Shown here piece by piece: positions 7,721-15,367 of a stretch of DNA of 17,554 nucleotides (within the stretch, counting starts at the first letter, position 1; every line of letters starts with the position of its first letter). Source of the DNA: Aquimarina sp. (lineage in GTDB: Bacteria > Bacteroidota > Bacteroidia > Flavobacteriales > Flavobacteriaceae); the NCBI GenBank assembly GCA_002697475.1, contig NZVW01000156.1, positions 888 to 18,441 of the forward strand. Direction: 5' to 3'. The position numbers and the translations under genes were made by a program. The notes below the pieces were generated by a model. The model was not told the DNA's origin, made no database searches, and was given only the letters and a program-made list of their open reading frames with translations.

Positions 7721-10033
7721 TTATCCTTTGATAGGTTTAGTATCGGTATCCTTTTTTAAGTGTTTCGCATAAAATCCCATCATAGCCTTGTACATTGCTA
7801 TAGAATTTTCTTCTTTACCAAAACCGTGTCCTTCATCATATCTCACCATATACGGTACATCAAATCCTTTTGCTCTAAGTGCCTTTACAATCTGATCAGA
7901 TTCGTCAATATTAACCCTTGGGTCATTAGCTCCCTGAACTACAAATAACGGTTTCTTTATTTTATCTATCTGATACACTGGAGATACTTCTTTCATTATT
8001 TCTTTCTCTTCTGCAATATCCTCATCATACCAGATTTCTTTAATAATTTTCAAGTACGGCTTCCAATAGGGTGGGATCGTTTTCATAAAAGTAAAAATGT
8101 TAGACACTCCCACATAATCTACACCACAGGCGTATAAATCTGGTGTTTTAGTAAGTCCTCTAAGTACGGCATATCCCCCGTGACTTCCTCCATAAATTGC
8201 CACTTTGTCTTCATCAATCCATCCCTTATCTATAACATACTTTACACCATCCTCAACATCATCCATAGCTTTTCTTCCTATTTGCTTAAAGCCACTCTCT
8301 AAGAACTCTTTTCCATAACCTCCTGAAATTCTAAAATTAACCTGAAGTGTAGCGTATCCCCTACTCGCAAAAAGCTGAGACTCCGGATTAAATCCCCAGG
8401 AATCCCTGATCCCCTGTGGACCTCCGTGTGGGTTAACAATTAAAGGTACTTTTTTACCCGCCAGAGCTTCCTTAGGTAATGTAATGTAGCCGTGTAAGGT
8501 AAGTCCATCTCTACTTTTAAAAGTAATTGGACGCATCTCCGCCATGTCATTCTCCTTTAATTGAGGCATTAGATTATAAAGAAGTTTAAACTCGTCTTTC
8601 TTTACATCGTAGGAATAGTAAACTCCATAAAGTTTATCACTCTGTAAAAAGATTAGGTATTGATCTTCTTCATCTGTTTTATCTGCAATACTGTATTGAT
8701 GATCGGGAAATTTTGAGGTTATTTTCTTGTGTAGTTTTTTGTAGTAATCACTAACTGGAATTACTTTTCTCTTTTCTCCCTCATATAAAAAATAATCTAG
8801 TTCATAATTTCTTTTTCTTGATAAAGAAAGATTAGAAACATCATAGTCATCATTAGAAAACAACATTTTAATAGGCTTATCCTCTTTAAGATTATACAGA
8901 TAAATCCTTGATTTATCTGTATCTAAATTAGAAACTACATAAGCATCATCCGGATTCTCCGAAGCATAATTGAAGCTTAAAATTGAAAAAGAATCCTTCC
9001 AGTTTAGTTTCTTGATGACCTCATAATTCTTACCATCAAAAGTATAATACAAATCTATGTCAACACCATTCCTTAATCTTGAAAAACCTTTTAAGTTTCC
9101 ATCTTTATCAAAAATATATCCCATGATAGGATTGGCTACATCATCATTGCTATAAAGCTGTTCTAATTCTCCGGTAACAACATTGATCTTATAGGGTTCA
9201 AAAATCTGCTTGTTGTCCTTATTCATAGAGATAATGATATGATCTTTATCTTCTTTTAATAACTCTAAGAAATTTACCTGAACTCCGTCATATGGAGTTA
9301 AATCCTTACTTTCTCCTCCAGATATTTTAGCAGTATATAAGTGATAATTTTCATCACCTCCCTGATCCATCACATAAACCAGACGTTCATTGTTTACCCA
9401 TCCGAAACCTCGAACAAGCTCATCTTTTTCTTCAATAACTCTGGTAACTTTTTCAGTAGCTATCTCTTTAACATACACATGGTTTTTACCATTCTCATCT
9501 TTTTCTCTATAAGATAGGTATTTTCCATTAGGAGAAAACTGAAAGCTTCTGGCCTTTGGCTTAGCAAAATAATCTTCAACAGTGTATTTGTAATCTCCTT
9601 TGTCAAGCTTAACCAACTCCATTAATTCATTATCCGCTGTGACTAACTCAGGGTTTCCAGGTAATTTATTTTCTGATTTTTCTAATTCTAATGGTAATTC
9701 CATTCCGCTTTGGTAAAAAGTTCCTTTTAGTTTATGCTCTTGCAAAGTAGCTACATACTTAATCCCCGCTTGGGCAAGCCCCAAAGTTAACTCTTTGTTT
9801 TTAAACTCCACCTGACTTAATGGAATGCCCGTTGCTCCCTGAGATGGGCTATCCATTTTTGCTTCTAATTTCCCGTCATTTTCTTCTATATGAAATATCA
9901 GTGGAACTTCAGTACCCTGAACTGATAACTTACCTTTCCAGGTACCTTGGATATCCTGAGCCTGGACAGTATTAAATGCAAAACTAAGCAGCATGCACAA
10001 CACCCCTCCTAAAATTGATTTTCTAATTTCCAT
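7721..10033 (-). CDS. Secreted S9-family (prolyl oligopeptidase-type) serine peptidase with extra N-terminal domain
   Basis: A 770-residue exported peptidase. Residues 1-26 are a signal peptide ending TVQAQ. About 27-120 form a beta-rich domain (starting IQGTWKGKLSVQGTEVPLIFHI, with QGATGIPLSQV) of the kind seen ahead of secreted Bacteroidota alpha/beta hydrolases. About 150-510 is the WD/beta-propeller-like region typical of acylaminoacyl/dipeptidyl peptidases. The C-terminal alpha/beta-hydrolase domain has the nucleophile elbow YGGSHGGYA (S617), the Asp in QGANDPRVN (D704) and the His in DEGHGFG (H736), plus the oxyanion segment NPHGGPQG. The triad is complete. S9 enzymes cleave short peptides, often N-terminal dipeptides or acyl-amino acids, so a periplasmic role in peptide nutrition is likely. 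Exact specificity is unknown. It is monocistronic, convergent with htpG and divergent from the beta-lactamase-like gene. The ATG at 10033 is set by the signal peptide. Confidence 0.92.
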   Translation of the reverse strand: MEIRKSILGGVLCMLLSFAFNTVQAQDIQGTWKGKLSVQGTEVPLIFHIEENDGKLEAKMDSPSQGATGIPLSQVEFKNKELTLGLAQAGIKYVATLQEHKLKGTFYQSGMELPLELEKSENKLPGNPELVTADNELMELVKLDKGDYKYTVEDYFAKPKARSFQFSPNGKYLSYREKDENGKNHVYVKEIATEKVTRVIEEKDELVRGFGWVNNERLVYVMDQGGDENYHLYTAKISGGESKDLTPYDGVQVNFLELLKEDKDHIIISMNKDNKQIFEPYKINVVTGELEQLYSNDDVANPIMGYIFDKDGNLKGFSRLRNGVDIDLYYTFDGKNYEVIKKLNWKDSFSILSFNYASENPDDAYVVSNLDTDKSRIYLYNLKEDKPIKMLFSNDDYDVSNLSLSRKRNYELDYFLYEGEKRKVIPVSDYYKKLHKKITSKFPDHQYSIADKTDEEDQYLIFLQSDKLYGVYYSYDVKKDEFKLLYNLMPQLKENDMAEMRPITFKSRDGLTLHGYITLPKEALAGKKVPLIVNPHGGPQGIRDSWGFNPESQLFASRGYATLQVNFRISGGYGKEFLESGFKQIGRKAMDDVEDGVKYVIDKGWIDEDKVAIYGGSHGGYAVLRGLTKTPDLYACGVDYVGVSNIFTFMKTIPPYWKPYLKIIKEIWYDEDIAEEKEIMKEVSPVYQIDKIKKPLFVVQGANDPRVNIDESDQIVKALRAKGFDVPYMVRYDEGHGFGKEENSIAMYKAMMGFYAKHLKKDTDTKPIKG

Positions 10034-10096
10034 AATGTTCTGTGTGATTGATGATTAAACTTCTCTCTACTTAATTAGTAATGAAAATCTTTAATT

Positions 10097-10124
10097 GTTA
10101 CAAAAAATCCAAAAAAATTGTAAC
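10097..10124. promoter_or_regulatory. Inverted repeat GTTACAA-N14-TTGTAAC between divergent genes
   Basis: GTTACAA (10097-10103) and its exact reverse complement TTGTAAC (10118-10124) have half-site centres 21 bases apart, about two helical turns, as for a dimeric DNA-binding protein. It lies in the 147-base gap between the divergent S9 peptidase and beta-lactamase-like genes, so it could control either or both. No regulator gene is adjacent. No clean TAnnTTTG element was found here in either direction. Confidence 0.3.
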
Positions 10125-10180
10125 GACTTAGCAGAAATGTTCGTCAAACCTATAGAATCTAATCAAAAAACAACATCTTA

Positions 10181-11824
10181 ATGAAACTACATCAATTTAA
10201 AGGCATTTCTGTAGCTATACTAGTTTTAAGTTTATGCTTCAATTCAATCACAGCACAATCCTTAGGCGATCAGCTTACAAAGCTATTTAGCGAAAGTTAT
10301 AAAGAAAAGGAAACCGGAGCTACAGTTATGGTAGCTAAAGAGGGTAAGATCATCTATAAAAATGCATTTGGACTTGCTAATTTGGAACTCAATTTTCCTA
10401 TGCAACCTGATAATGTGTTTGAAATAGGATCTATAACAAAGCAGTTTACTGCAGTTGCCATTTTAATACTTCAGGAGCAGGGTAAATTAAATGTTGATGA
10501 TCCTATCACCAAATTTATACCTGATTATCCAACTCAAGGCAAAACAATAACCATTCACCACCTGCTTAATCACACTTCTGGTATAAAGAGCTATACTTCT
10601 ATGAATCTTCAGGAAATAGCTAGAACTGATATGACTCCTAAAGAGCTTATTGACTTTTTTAAAAATGAGCCTATGGACTTTGATCCTGGTGAACAATGGA
10701 GTTACAACAACTCAGGTTACATACTATTAGGGTATATCATAGAAGAGGTTTCAGGAATCAGTTATGAAGATTTCATAGAAACTAAGATTTTTAAACCTTT
10801 AGGAATGGATAATTCTCGTTATGGTCATAAAAATGAACTGATTAAAAACAGAGCTTATGGATACCAAAAATCAGATAATTATCGTAATGCAGAATACTTA
10901 AGCATGACGCTACCTTATGCTGCAGGATCTTTAATGAGTACTGTAGAAGATTTACAAAAATGGCAACTGGGACTTACTCAAAATAAATTAATAAAGAAAG
11001 AAACTTTAGCATTAGCTCACCGAAATACGACTTTAAACAACAATAAACCTACATACTATGGCTATGGCTGGTCTGTGAATGAAATTCAGGGCATACCAAC
11101 AGTAGAGCATGGAGGTGGAATTTTCGGATATACATCATACCAAATTTATGTTCCATCAAAGGATTTACAAATTGCTGTATTAACCAATTGCAACTGCAAT
11201 AGTCCAACCGATATCACCATTGAAGCAGCAGCCATTGCCCTTGGAAAACCATATTCAACCACCGAAAAAATAAGTCTAAAAGAAGAGCAACTTAAAGAAT
11301 ACATAGGGTTATACAGATTTGAAGATGGTGCTGAAAGAGCTATTGGTTTTGAAAATGGAACATTGTATAGCCAAAGAGATGGTGGGAAAAAATTTATTAT
11401 ACTACCTAAATCAGCATCAACTTTTTATTATGATGATAGTTTCTCTGAAATCATATTTAATAAGTCTTCTAAAGGAATAACTGCCACCTTTAAAGACAGA
11501 ATAAATGCAACCGAAGGACAGCGGGTTTCTAAGGAATTACCAAAAGAAAAAAAGGAAATTAAAGTTGATGCTGAAATCCTAAAAAGATATACCGGAACTT
11601 ATGAAATTCAGCCCGGATTTGACATGGTAGTTACTTTAAAGGATGGCCAATTAATTTCGCAGGCTACAGGGCAGCCATCCTTTATTATCCATCCGGAGAG
11701 TGAAACGAAATTCTTCGTTAAAGAATTCCCAGCCGCAGTAGAGTTTGTAGTAGAAAATGGTATGGTGGATAAGGCAATATTATTTCAGGGAGGAAGACAA
11801 ACGACAATGACTAAAAAAAATTAA
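10181..11824 (+). CDS. Secreted class C beta-lactamase-like serine hydrolase with C-terminal repeat domains
   Basis: A 547-residue exported protein with signal peptide 1-26 (ending SITAQ). The beta-lactamase/penicillin-binding-like domain (about 28-360) carries the SxxK motif SITK (S84, K87) in EIGSITKQFTA, the YxN motif Y175-N-N177 in WSYNNSGY, and HGG (310-312) in VEHGGGIFGYTS where class C enzymes have KTG. The catalytic set is complete. Two related beta-rich modules follow, about 370-455 (KEYIGLYRFEDG...) and 465-545 (KRYTGTYEIQPG...), resembling DUF3471-type tails. Proteins with this layout are usually D-amino-acid-peptide hydrolases or esterases rather than antibiotic-resistance enzymes, and HGG instead of KTG supports that. 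The substrate is unknown. It is divergent from the S9 peptidase and ends at its own terminator. Confidence 0.9.
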   Translation: MKLHQFKGISVAILVLSLCFNSITAQSLGDQLTKLFSESYKEKETGATVMVAKEGKIIYKNAFGLANLELNFPMQPDNVFEIGSITKQFTAVAILILQEQGKLNVDDPITKFIPDYPTQGKTITIHHLLNHTSGIKSYTSMNLQEIARTDMTPKELIDFFKNEPMDFDPGEQWSYNNSGYILLGYIIEEVSGISYEDFIETKIFKPLGMDNSRYGHKNELIKNRAYGYQKSDNYRNAEYLSMTLPYAAGSLMSTVEDLQKWQLGLTQNKLIKKETLALAHRNTTLNNNKPTYYGYGWSVNEIQGIPTVEHGGGIFGYTSYQIYVPSKDLQIAVLTNCNCNSPTDITIEAAAIALGKPYSTTEKISLKEEQLKEYIGLYRFEDGAERAIGFENGTLYSQRDGGKKFIILPKSASTFYYDDSFSEIIFNKSSKGITATFKDRINATEGQRVSKELPKEKKEIKVDAEILKRYTGTYEIQPGFDMVVTLKDGQLISQATGQPSFIIHPESETKFFVKEFPAAVEFVVENGMVDKAILFQGGRQTTMTKKN

Positions 11825-11831
11825 CCAGCTT

Positions 11832-11857
11832 AAAAGACTCGCTAAGGCGGGTCTTTT
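11832..11857 (+). terminator. Terminator after the beta-lactamase-like gene
   Basis: AAAAGACTCGC (11832-11842) pairs with GCGGGTCTTTT (11847-11857), an 11-bp stem with one G-U pair and a TAAG loop. A run of T from the stem continues into ACTTTG. It begins eight bases after the stop codon and separates the gene from the DUF6503-like lipoprotein. Confidence 0.85.
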
Positions 11858-11879
11858 ACTTTGTTAGAGTTTTCATAAA

Positions 11880-11891
11880 TGTTATATAACA
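11880..11891. promoter_or_regulatory. 12-bp palindrome upstream of the lipoprotein gene
   Basis: TGTTATATAACA is perfectly self-complementary and lies 48 bases upstream of the DUF6503-like start codon, in the only gap that can hold that gene's promoter. It could be a small operator. With this base composition chance is a serious alternative. Confidence 0.25.
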
Positions 11892-11939
11892 GTTTCGCGT
11901 TTTAGTAATTTAGTATCATAACACAAACCGATAACCAAT

Positions 11940-12797
11940 ATGAAAAACCTAAGTATACTAGCATTAATAGTGCTACTAAGCAGCTGTAATACCTCCAATA
12001 AAAAAACTTCAGAAGAGCCAACTACAAAAGAAGATACACTTAATACTATCCCTGTGGAACCAGATGGCGGTATTGGTGATGGTGCTTTTAGCCTAGAAAA
12101 ACAATTTTTACAAAACATAGAAAGCGCTCATAAGAAACCTGCTTTTCTCGATCACAAAATGATAACTTTTGATGCTGTAATTAATTTTAATGGCAAAACT
12201 ATCTTAGATGCAAAAATTACTATGCTAACCAACTCTTCAAAAATAAGAATAGATAAAAAAGACGGCACAAAGTTGATCTATAATGGAGACAAAGTAATGT
12301 TATGTCCTAAAGAAGCAAGTGATAAAAGAGCTAGATTTGATATGTTCACCTGGTCCTATTTCTTTGCTCTACCTTATAAATTAAGTGATCCCGGTACTGC
12401 ACTGGAAGTTAAACAAGACAGGTCACTAGACGGCGAAAATTATGCAACCGCTAAACTGACTTTTGATAAAGGAACCGGTGATGCTCCTGACGACTGGTAT
12501 ATTGTGTATGTTAATCCTGAAAATAACGTGGTCACAGCTGCGGCTTACATCGTAACTTATGGTAGTGGAGATGATATTTCTAAAGCCGAAAGTGATCCTC
12601 ATATGATTGTTTATAAGGACTATGCTTTAATTGATAATATTCCTATTTCTACACAATGGGATTTCTACAGTTGGACTGATGACAAAGGCAAAACCGAAAA
12701 ATTAGGTGAAGCTATGATCAGCGATGTGGTTTTTCTTGAGGAAAATGCTACACTCTTTGAAGAACCTGATGATTATAAAGAGATCACCTTAAAGTAG
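11940..12797 (+). CDS. DUF6503-like outer-surface or periplasmic lipoprotein
   Basis: A 285-residue lipoprotein. The N-terminus is a type II signal peptide, MKNLSILALIVLLSSC, with the lipidated Cys at 16 followed by a low-complexity Ser/Thr/Lys/Glu linker (about 17-40). The body is beta-rich and has features I associate with the Bacteroidota family DUF6503: HKMITFDAVINFNGK, a basic segment CPKEASDKRARFDMFTWSYFFALPYKL (about 121-147), and the late HMIVYKDY...IPISTQWDFYSW region. Such proteins look like LolA/LppX-type folds, but no function is established. It starts at ATG 11940 after a terminator and is followed 62 bases later by the next operon, which has its own putative promoter, so it is probably transcribed alone. 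The lipoprotein call is firm; the family name is from memory. Confidence 0.8.
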   Translation: MKNLSILALIVLLSSCNTSNKKTSEEPTTKEDTLNTIPVEPDGGIGDGAFSLEKQFLQNIESAHKKPAFLDHKMITFDAVINFNGKTILDAKITMLTNSSKIRIDKKDGTKLIYNGDKVMLCPKEASDKRARFDMFTWSYFFALPYKLSDPGTALEVKQDRSLDGENYATAKLTFDKGTGDAPDDWYIVYVNPENNVVTAAAYIVTYGSGDDISKAESDPHMIVYKDYALIDNIPISTQWDFYSWTDDKGKTEKLGEAMISDVVFLEENATLFEEPDDYKEITLK

Positions 12798-12805
12798 AAT
12801 CAAAA

Positions 12806-12842
12806 TTTAACGGGTATATAAAAGCAATTTTTTGTATCTTTA
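12806..12842 (+). promoter_or_regulatory. Putative promoter of the small protein/DoxX/AlkB operon
   Basis: TATCTTTA (12835-12842) is one base from the Bacteroidota -7 consensus TAnnTTTG. TTTAACG (12806-12812) lies 22 bases before it, in about the place of the -33 element; the S1/P1 nuclease promoter has the same pair. Initiation at about 12849 would leave roughly 11 bases before the ATG at 12860 and 23 before the in-frame ATG at 12872, which leaves the start of the first gene ambiguous. Confidence 0.45.
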
Positions 12843-12859
12843 AAAGGCTTCACTCCTTA

Positions 12860-13333
12860 ATGAAATCTTTTATGACACCACTTTTTAAAAAATTGCAGCT
12901 GCCTGAAGGTTTAGATGAAATCCTTATACTAAATGAACCTGAAGGGTTTTGTAAAGAATTGGATTGCCTTAAAGATGTGAAAATTAAGGAATCCTTAATT
13001 CAAGTTTCAGAAGTTGATTTTGCTTTGATCTTTGTGACGGACAAGAAACAAATTGAAAGTAGAATTGAAATTCTTTATCCAAGATTAATTGATGATGTAA
13101 TCTTATGGTTCGCTTTTCCTAAAAAAAAATCTAAAGAATATACTGAAGATTTGTCTTTAGATCAATTTTGGGATATATTAGGCGACTTTAACTTAAAAAA
13201 ATCCATATCCGTTTCTTTAAACGCAGATTGGTCTGCTATAAGATTTAAAAAAATGACCTCAGAAACCATGACAAAGAATAAGCAAAATACAATTAATGGT
13301 CAGAAAAAGATCAAAACCTCTGACATTATATGA
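12860..13333 (+). CDS. Conserved small protein of unknown function
   Basis: A 157-residue cytoplasmic protein with no signal peptide or membrane helix. I recognise a pattern shared by a broad uncharacterised bacterial group: an opening PLFKKLQLPEG, then LILNEPEGF (about 22-30), an alternating hydrophobic strand VDFALIFVT (about 52-60), VILWFAFPKKKSK (about 80-92), and WSAIRFK near the end (about 124-130), followed by a Lys/Thr-rich tail. The alternating strands suggest a Rossmann-like fold, but I assign no activity. It may be the kind of protein annotated as DUF3052-related; I am not certain. Start: ATG 12860, or ATG 12872 (Met-5), which is as plausible given the promoter. Its stop overlaps the next ATG (ATGA), so it is translationally coupled to the DoxX-like gene. 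Confidence 0.75.
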   Translation: MKSFMTPLFKKLQLPEGLDEILILNEPEGFCKELDCLKDVKIKESLIQVSEVDFALIFVTDKKQIESRIEILYPRLIDDVILWFAFPKKKSKEYTEDLSLDQFWDILGDFNLKKSISVSLNADWSAIRFKKMTSETMTKNKQNTINGQKKIKTSDII

Positions 13334-13680
13334 GTTGGCATTACTATGTATTCCCGATTACTTTTTTCATAGCAGGTATATTTCATCTTATAAAACCCAA
13401 GGCTTTTATGAGAATAATGCCGTTATATATACCTTACCATAAGGAAATCGTGTATGCAAGTGGAATTTTTGAAATTTTAGTTGCTATTGGTTTATTACTA
13501 CCTCAATATCAAAAATTAAGTATAATCATAGCAATGATAATGCTATTTTTATTTTTTCCTGTTCACGTACACATGCTTGTTAATAAAAAAGCCTCCCTTA
13601 ATCTACCGAAGTCACTTTTAATCTTTAGACTAGTTTTACAATTTGTATTGATATATTGGTTGTCCATCTATATCCAATAA
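13330..13680 (+). CDS. DoxX-like four-helix inner-membrane protein
   Basis: A 116-residue membrane protein with four predicted helices at about 6-21, 39-57, 62-82 and 94-114. The pattern AGIFHLIKPKAFMRIMPLYIP, then SGIFEILVAIGLLLP and LFLFFPVHVHML, matches the short DoxX-like family (AGxxHF..P..F..iiP.ylP, SGv.Eil.G.gLl, fPanvyM). Members are widespread and mostly uncharacterised, with some linked to thiol or oxidative stress. The ATG overlaps the previous stop as ATGA and the next gene begins two bases after its stop, so it is the middle gene of a tight three-gene operon. Confidence 0.8.
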   Translation: MSWHYYVFPITFFIAGIFHLIKPKAFMRIMPLYIPYHKEIVYASGIFEILVAIGLLLPQYQKLSIIIAMIMLFLFFPVHVHMLVNKKASLNLPKSLLIFRLVLQFVLIYWLSIYIQ

Positions 13681-13682
13681 TT

Positions 13683-14282
13683 ATGATGCTTTTTAACCCT
13701 GATCCTATAAAATTTGATTTACCGGATTCAGATATTACTTATTACCCTAAATGTTTTTCTGAAGAAAAATCTCAAATTTTTTATGAAAAATTACTAGCAG
13801 AAACTCCATGGCAGCAGGATGATATAACTGTATTTGGTAAAACATATCCTCAACCCAGACTTACAGCATTATATGCTAATAATAAAAATTCCTATACCTA
13901 CTCTAACATTACAATGCAACCACACATATTTAGCCCTATAGTATCTGAAATAAAGAGCATAGCTGAATCAATAACCAATACAAAATACACTACTTGCTTG
14001 CTAAACCTATACAGAGATGGTAATGATAGTAATGGATGGCACGCTGACAATGAAAAAGAATTAGGAGAAGAGCCTATTATTGCCTCCATAAGTTTTGGCG
14101 AAGCAAGATGGTTTCATTTAAAACACCGAACAGATAAAAATTTAAAAGCGAAAATACTATTAGAAAATGGTAGCCTTTTGTTAATGAAAGGAAAAACTCA
14201 AAAATACTGGTTACATCAAATCCCAAAGTCAAAAAAGGTAAAAAATCCAAGAATAAATTTAACATTCAGGATTATTAAATAA
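13683..14282 (+). CDS. AlkB-like 2-oxoglutarate/Fe(II) dioxygenase
   Basis: A 199-residue protein if started at ATG 13683 (a second ATG follows at once at 13686). AlkB-family enzymes use Fe(II), O2 and 2-oxoglutarate to remove alkyl groups from DNA or RNA bases. Visible motifs: QPRLTALYA, a nucleotide-binding feature of ALKBH2/3-like proteins; NLYRDGNDSNGWHADNE with iron ligands H120 and D122; SISFGEARWFHLKH; third iron ligand H178 in YWLHQIP; and the 2-oxoglutarate Arg pair in PRINLTFR (R190, R196). The catalytic set is complete. The frame is open back to a TTG at 13656 inside the DoxX gene, but the ATG two bases after the DoxX stop is far more likely. It is last in the operon. It resembles the ALKBH2/3-type branch more than E. 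coli AlkB; the substrate (DNA versus RNA) is not determinable here. Confidence 0.92.
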   Translation: MMLFNPDPIKFDLPDSDITYYPKCFSEEKSQIFYEKLLAETPWQQDDITVFGKTYPQPRLTALYANNKNSYTYSNITMQPHIFSPIVSEIKSIAESITNTKYTTCLLNLYRDGNDSNGWHADNEKELGEEPIIASISFGEARWFHLKHRTDKNLKAKILLENGSLLLMKGKTQKYWLHQIPKSKKVKNPRINLTFRIIK

Positions 14283-14464
14283 GCACCTTTTTAGGCTAAT
14301 GATTAAAAATATTTCAGGATACACCAATTAATAATAATTTTTTATTAAAATTTTAAGATTTTTTTACTTAAAAAAATAAGGTAACGAATTAAAAATCAAA
14401 TAGTTAATCTATATATAAATTTTTACTAGTAAAAACAAATATTTTAACATTAAATTAATTTTTG

Positions 14465-14472
14465 TACCTTTA
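14465..14472 (+). promoter_or_regulatory. Putative -7 element of the AraC-type regulator
   Basis: TACCTTTA is one base from TAnnTTTG and lies 18 bases before the regulator's ATG, giving a very short leader. The preceding DNA (14283-14464) is extremely A/T-rich, includes an 8-bp stem TTTTTTTA/TAAAAAAA at 14359-14376, and has no obvious terminator for the AlkB operon. No clear -33 TTG was found. Confidence 0.35.
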
Positions 14473-14490
14473 AAATGTTAAAATCATCCT

Positions 14491-15348
14491 ATGAGCCGGT
14501 ATACCCTACACGAAGTCTTTGTTGTACAACAATACTCCTTTGATCGATGGGAAGCAGAACCTCACAAACATAATTATTTTGAAATAATTTTTGTGAATTC
14601 AGGAAGAGGTTACCACACTATTAACGGGGCCAAATTTCCTTATAAAGAAAATAATATTTTCCTCTTAGCACCTGAGGACAGACACCATTTTGAAATAGAA
14701 TATAAGTCTAAGTTTACTTATTTTAAGTTTACAGAGCTTCTTTTTTCAGGTGGGGTTGATTTGCCCGATAGAAAAAATTGGTTAAAAAGAATAGAACAGC
14801 TTTTACATCAACCTAACCTTATACCAGGTGATGTTATTAGTCACGAAGATGATCGAGATATTATTTGGGACATCCATAACCTTGTTATTGAAGAATTTAA
14901 AAACGAAAAGGCTTATTATCAGGAGATTATATCTAATGCCATAAGCACTATATTAAGTATTATTGTCCGTAACATTTCTACGAAATACAACACAAGTAAG
15001 AAAGAGATATCTTACAATAATAACAAGATAGATCAAATTCTAAGTCACATAAGACAACACGTATACGATAATAATAAGACAAAAATTAGCTTTTTGGCAG
15101 ACAAATTTAACATGTCTCAAAGTTCAATAAGCACATATTTTAAGCGAAAAACTGGAGAATCTATCCATCAGTACGTTACAAAATACAAAATGAAACTGGT
15201 TGAACAAAGATTACAGCATACGGACTTAACTATTGCTGAGATAGCATATCAATTAGGTTTTACAGATGAAAGTCACTTAACAAAAACTTTTAAAAAGCAT
15301 TTTGATGTGTCACCGAAGCAATATCGAAATTCTTATACTGAGAGCTAA
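14491..15348 (+). CDS. AraC-family transcriptional regulator
   Basis: A 285-residue regulator. The N-terminal cupin-like ligand domain covers about 10-150, with PHKHNYFEIIFVNSGRG (24-40) and LLAPEDRHHFEIE (58-70) as in AraC_binding proteins. The C-terminal AraC/XylS DNA-binding domain (about 179-280) holds two helix-turn-helix units: ISFLADKFNMSQSSISTYFK (199-218), and LTIAEIAYQLGFTDESHLTK (248-267) continuing to TFKKHFDVSPKQYR. All hallmark residues of the second unit are present. Transcription stands alone between the AlkB operon and a convergent nuclease gene; neither clearly indicates its target, and the ligand is unknown. The last six codons and the stop lie inside a 41-bp palindrome. 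The start ATG 14491 is supported by the adjacent -7 element; an ATG at 14475 is out of frame. Confidence 0.93.
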   Translation: MSRYTLHEVFVVQQYSFDRWEAEPHKHNYFEIIFVNSGRGYHTINGAKFPYKENNIFLLAPEDRHHFEIEYKSKFTYFKFTELLFSGGVDLPDRKNWLKRIEQLLHQPNLIPGDVISHEDDRDIIWDIHNLVIEEFKNEKAYYQEIISNAISTILSIIVRNISTKYNTSKKEISYNNNKIDQILSHIRQHVYDNNKTKISFLADKFNMSQSSISTYFKRKTGESIHQYVTKYKMKLVEQRLQHTDLTIAEIAYQLGFTDESHLTKTFKKHFDVSPKQYRNSYTES

Positions 15349-15367
15349 GCTCTCAGTATAAGAATTT
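15327..15367. terminator. 41-bp perfect palindrome at the convergent gene ends, probable bidirectional terminator
   Basis: Bases 15327-15346 are the exact reverse complement of 15348-15367, with a single A at 15347 as centre. RNA from either strand would fold into a hairpin of about 18-20 bp with an AGCT-rich tip. The left arm encodes the last six residues of the AraC-type protein and the tip holds its TAA (15346-15348). The right arm reaches two of the three bases of the nuclease stop (15366-15368). There is no long U-tract after either arm, only AATTTAAT on plus and AATTTCGAT on minus, so it may also block convergent read-through or stabilise the 3' ends. Confidence 0.75.

Noticed and set aside
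10487..10696. Minus-strand open frame inside the beta-lactamase-like gene
   Set aside because: It is fully antisense to a gene with complete catalytic motifs; its protein has no recognisable feature.
10181..11824. Reading the beta-lactamase-like protein as an antibiotic-resistance enzyme
   Set aside because: It has HGG instead of KTG and two C-terminal repeat modules, the pattern of peptide hydrolases or esterases; no ampR-like regulator is adjacent.
13656..13682. TTG-started extension of the AlkB-like gene into the DoxX-like gene
   Set aside because: The ATG at 13683 lies two bases after the DoxX stop and directly before the first conserved sequence; the extra residues add nothing.
14359..14376. 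T-run/A-run stem before the AraC-type gene as a terminator
   Set aside because: It is pure A/T with a two-base loop, too weak to call; it fits general A/T-richness of promoter DNA.
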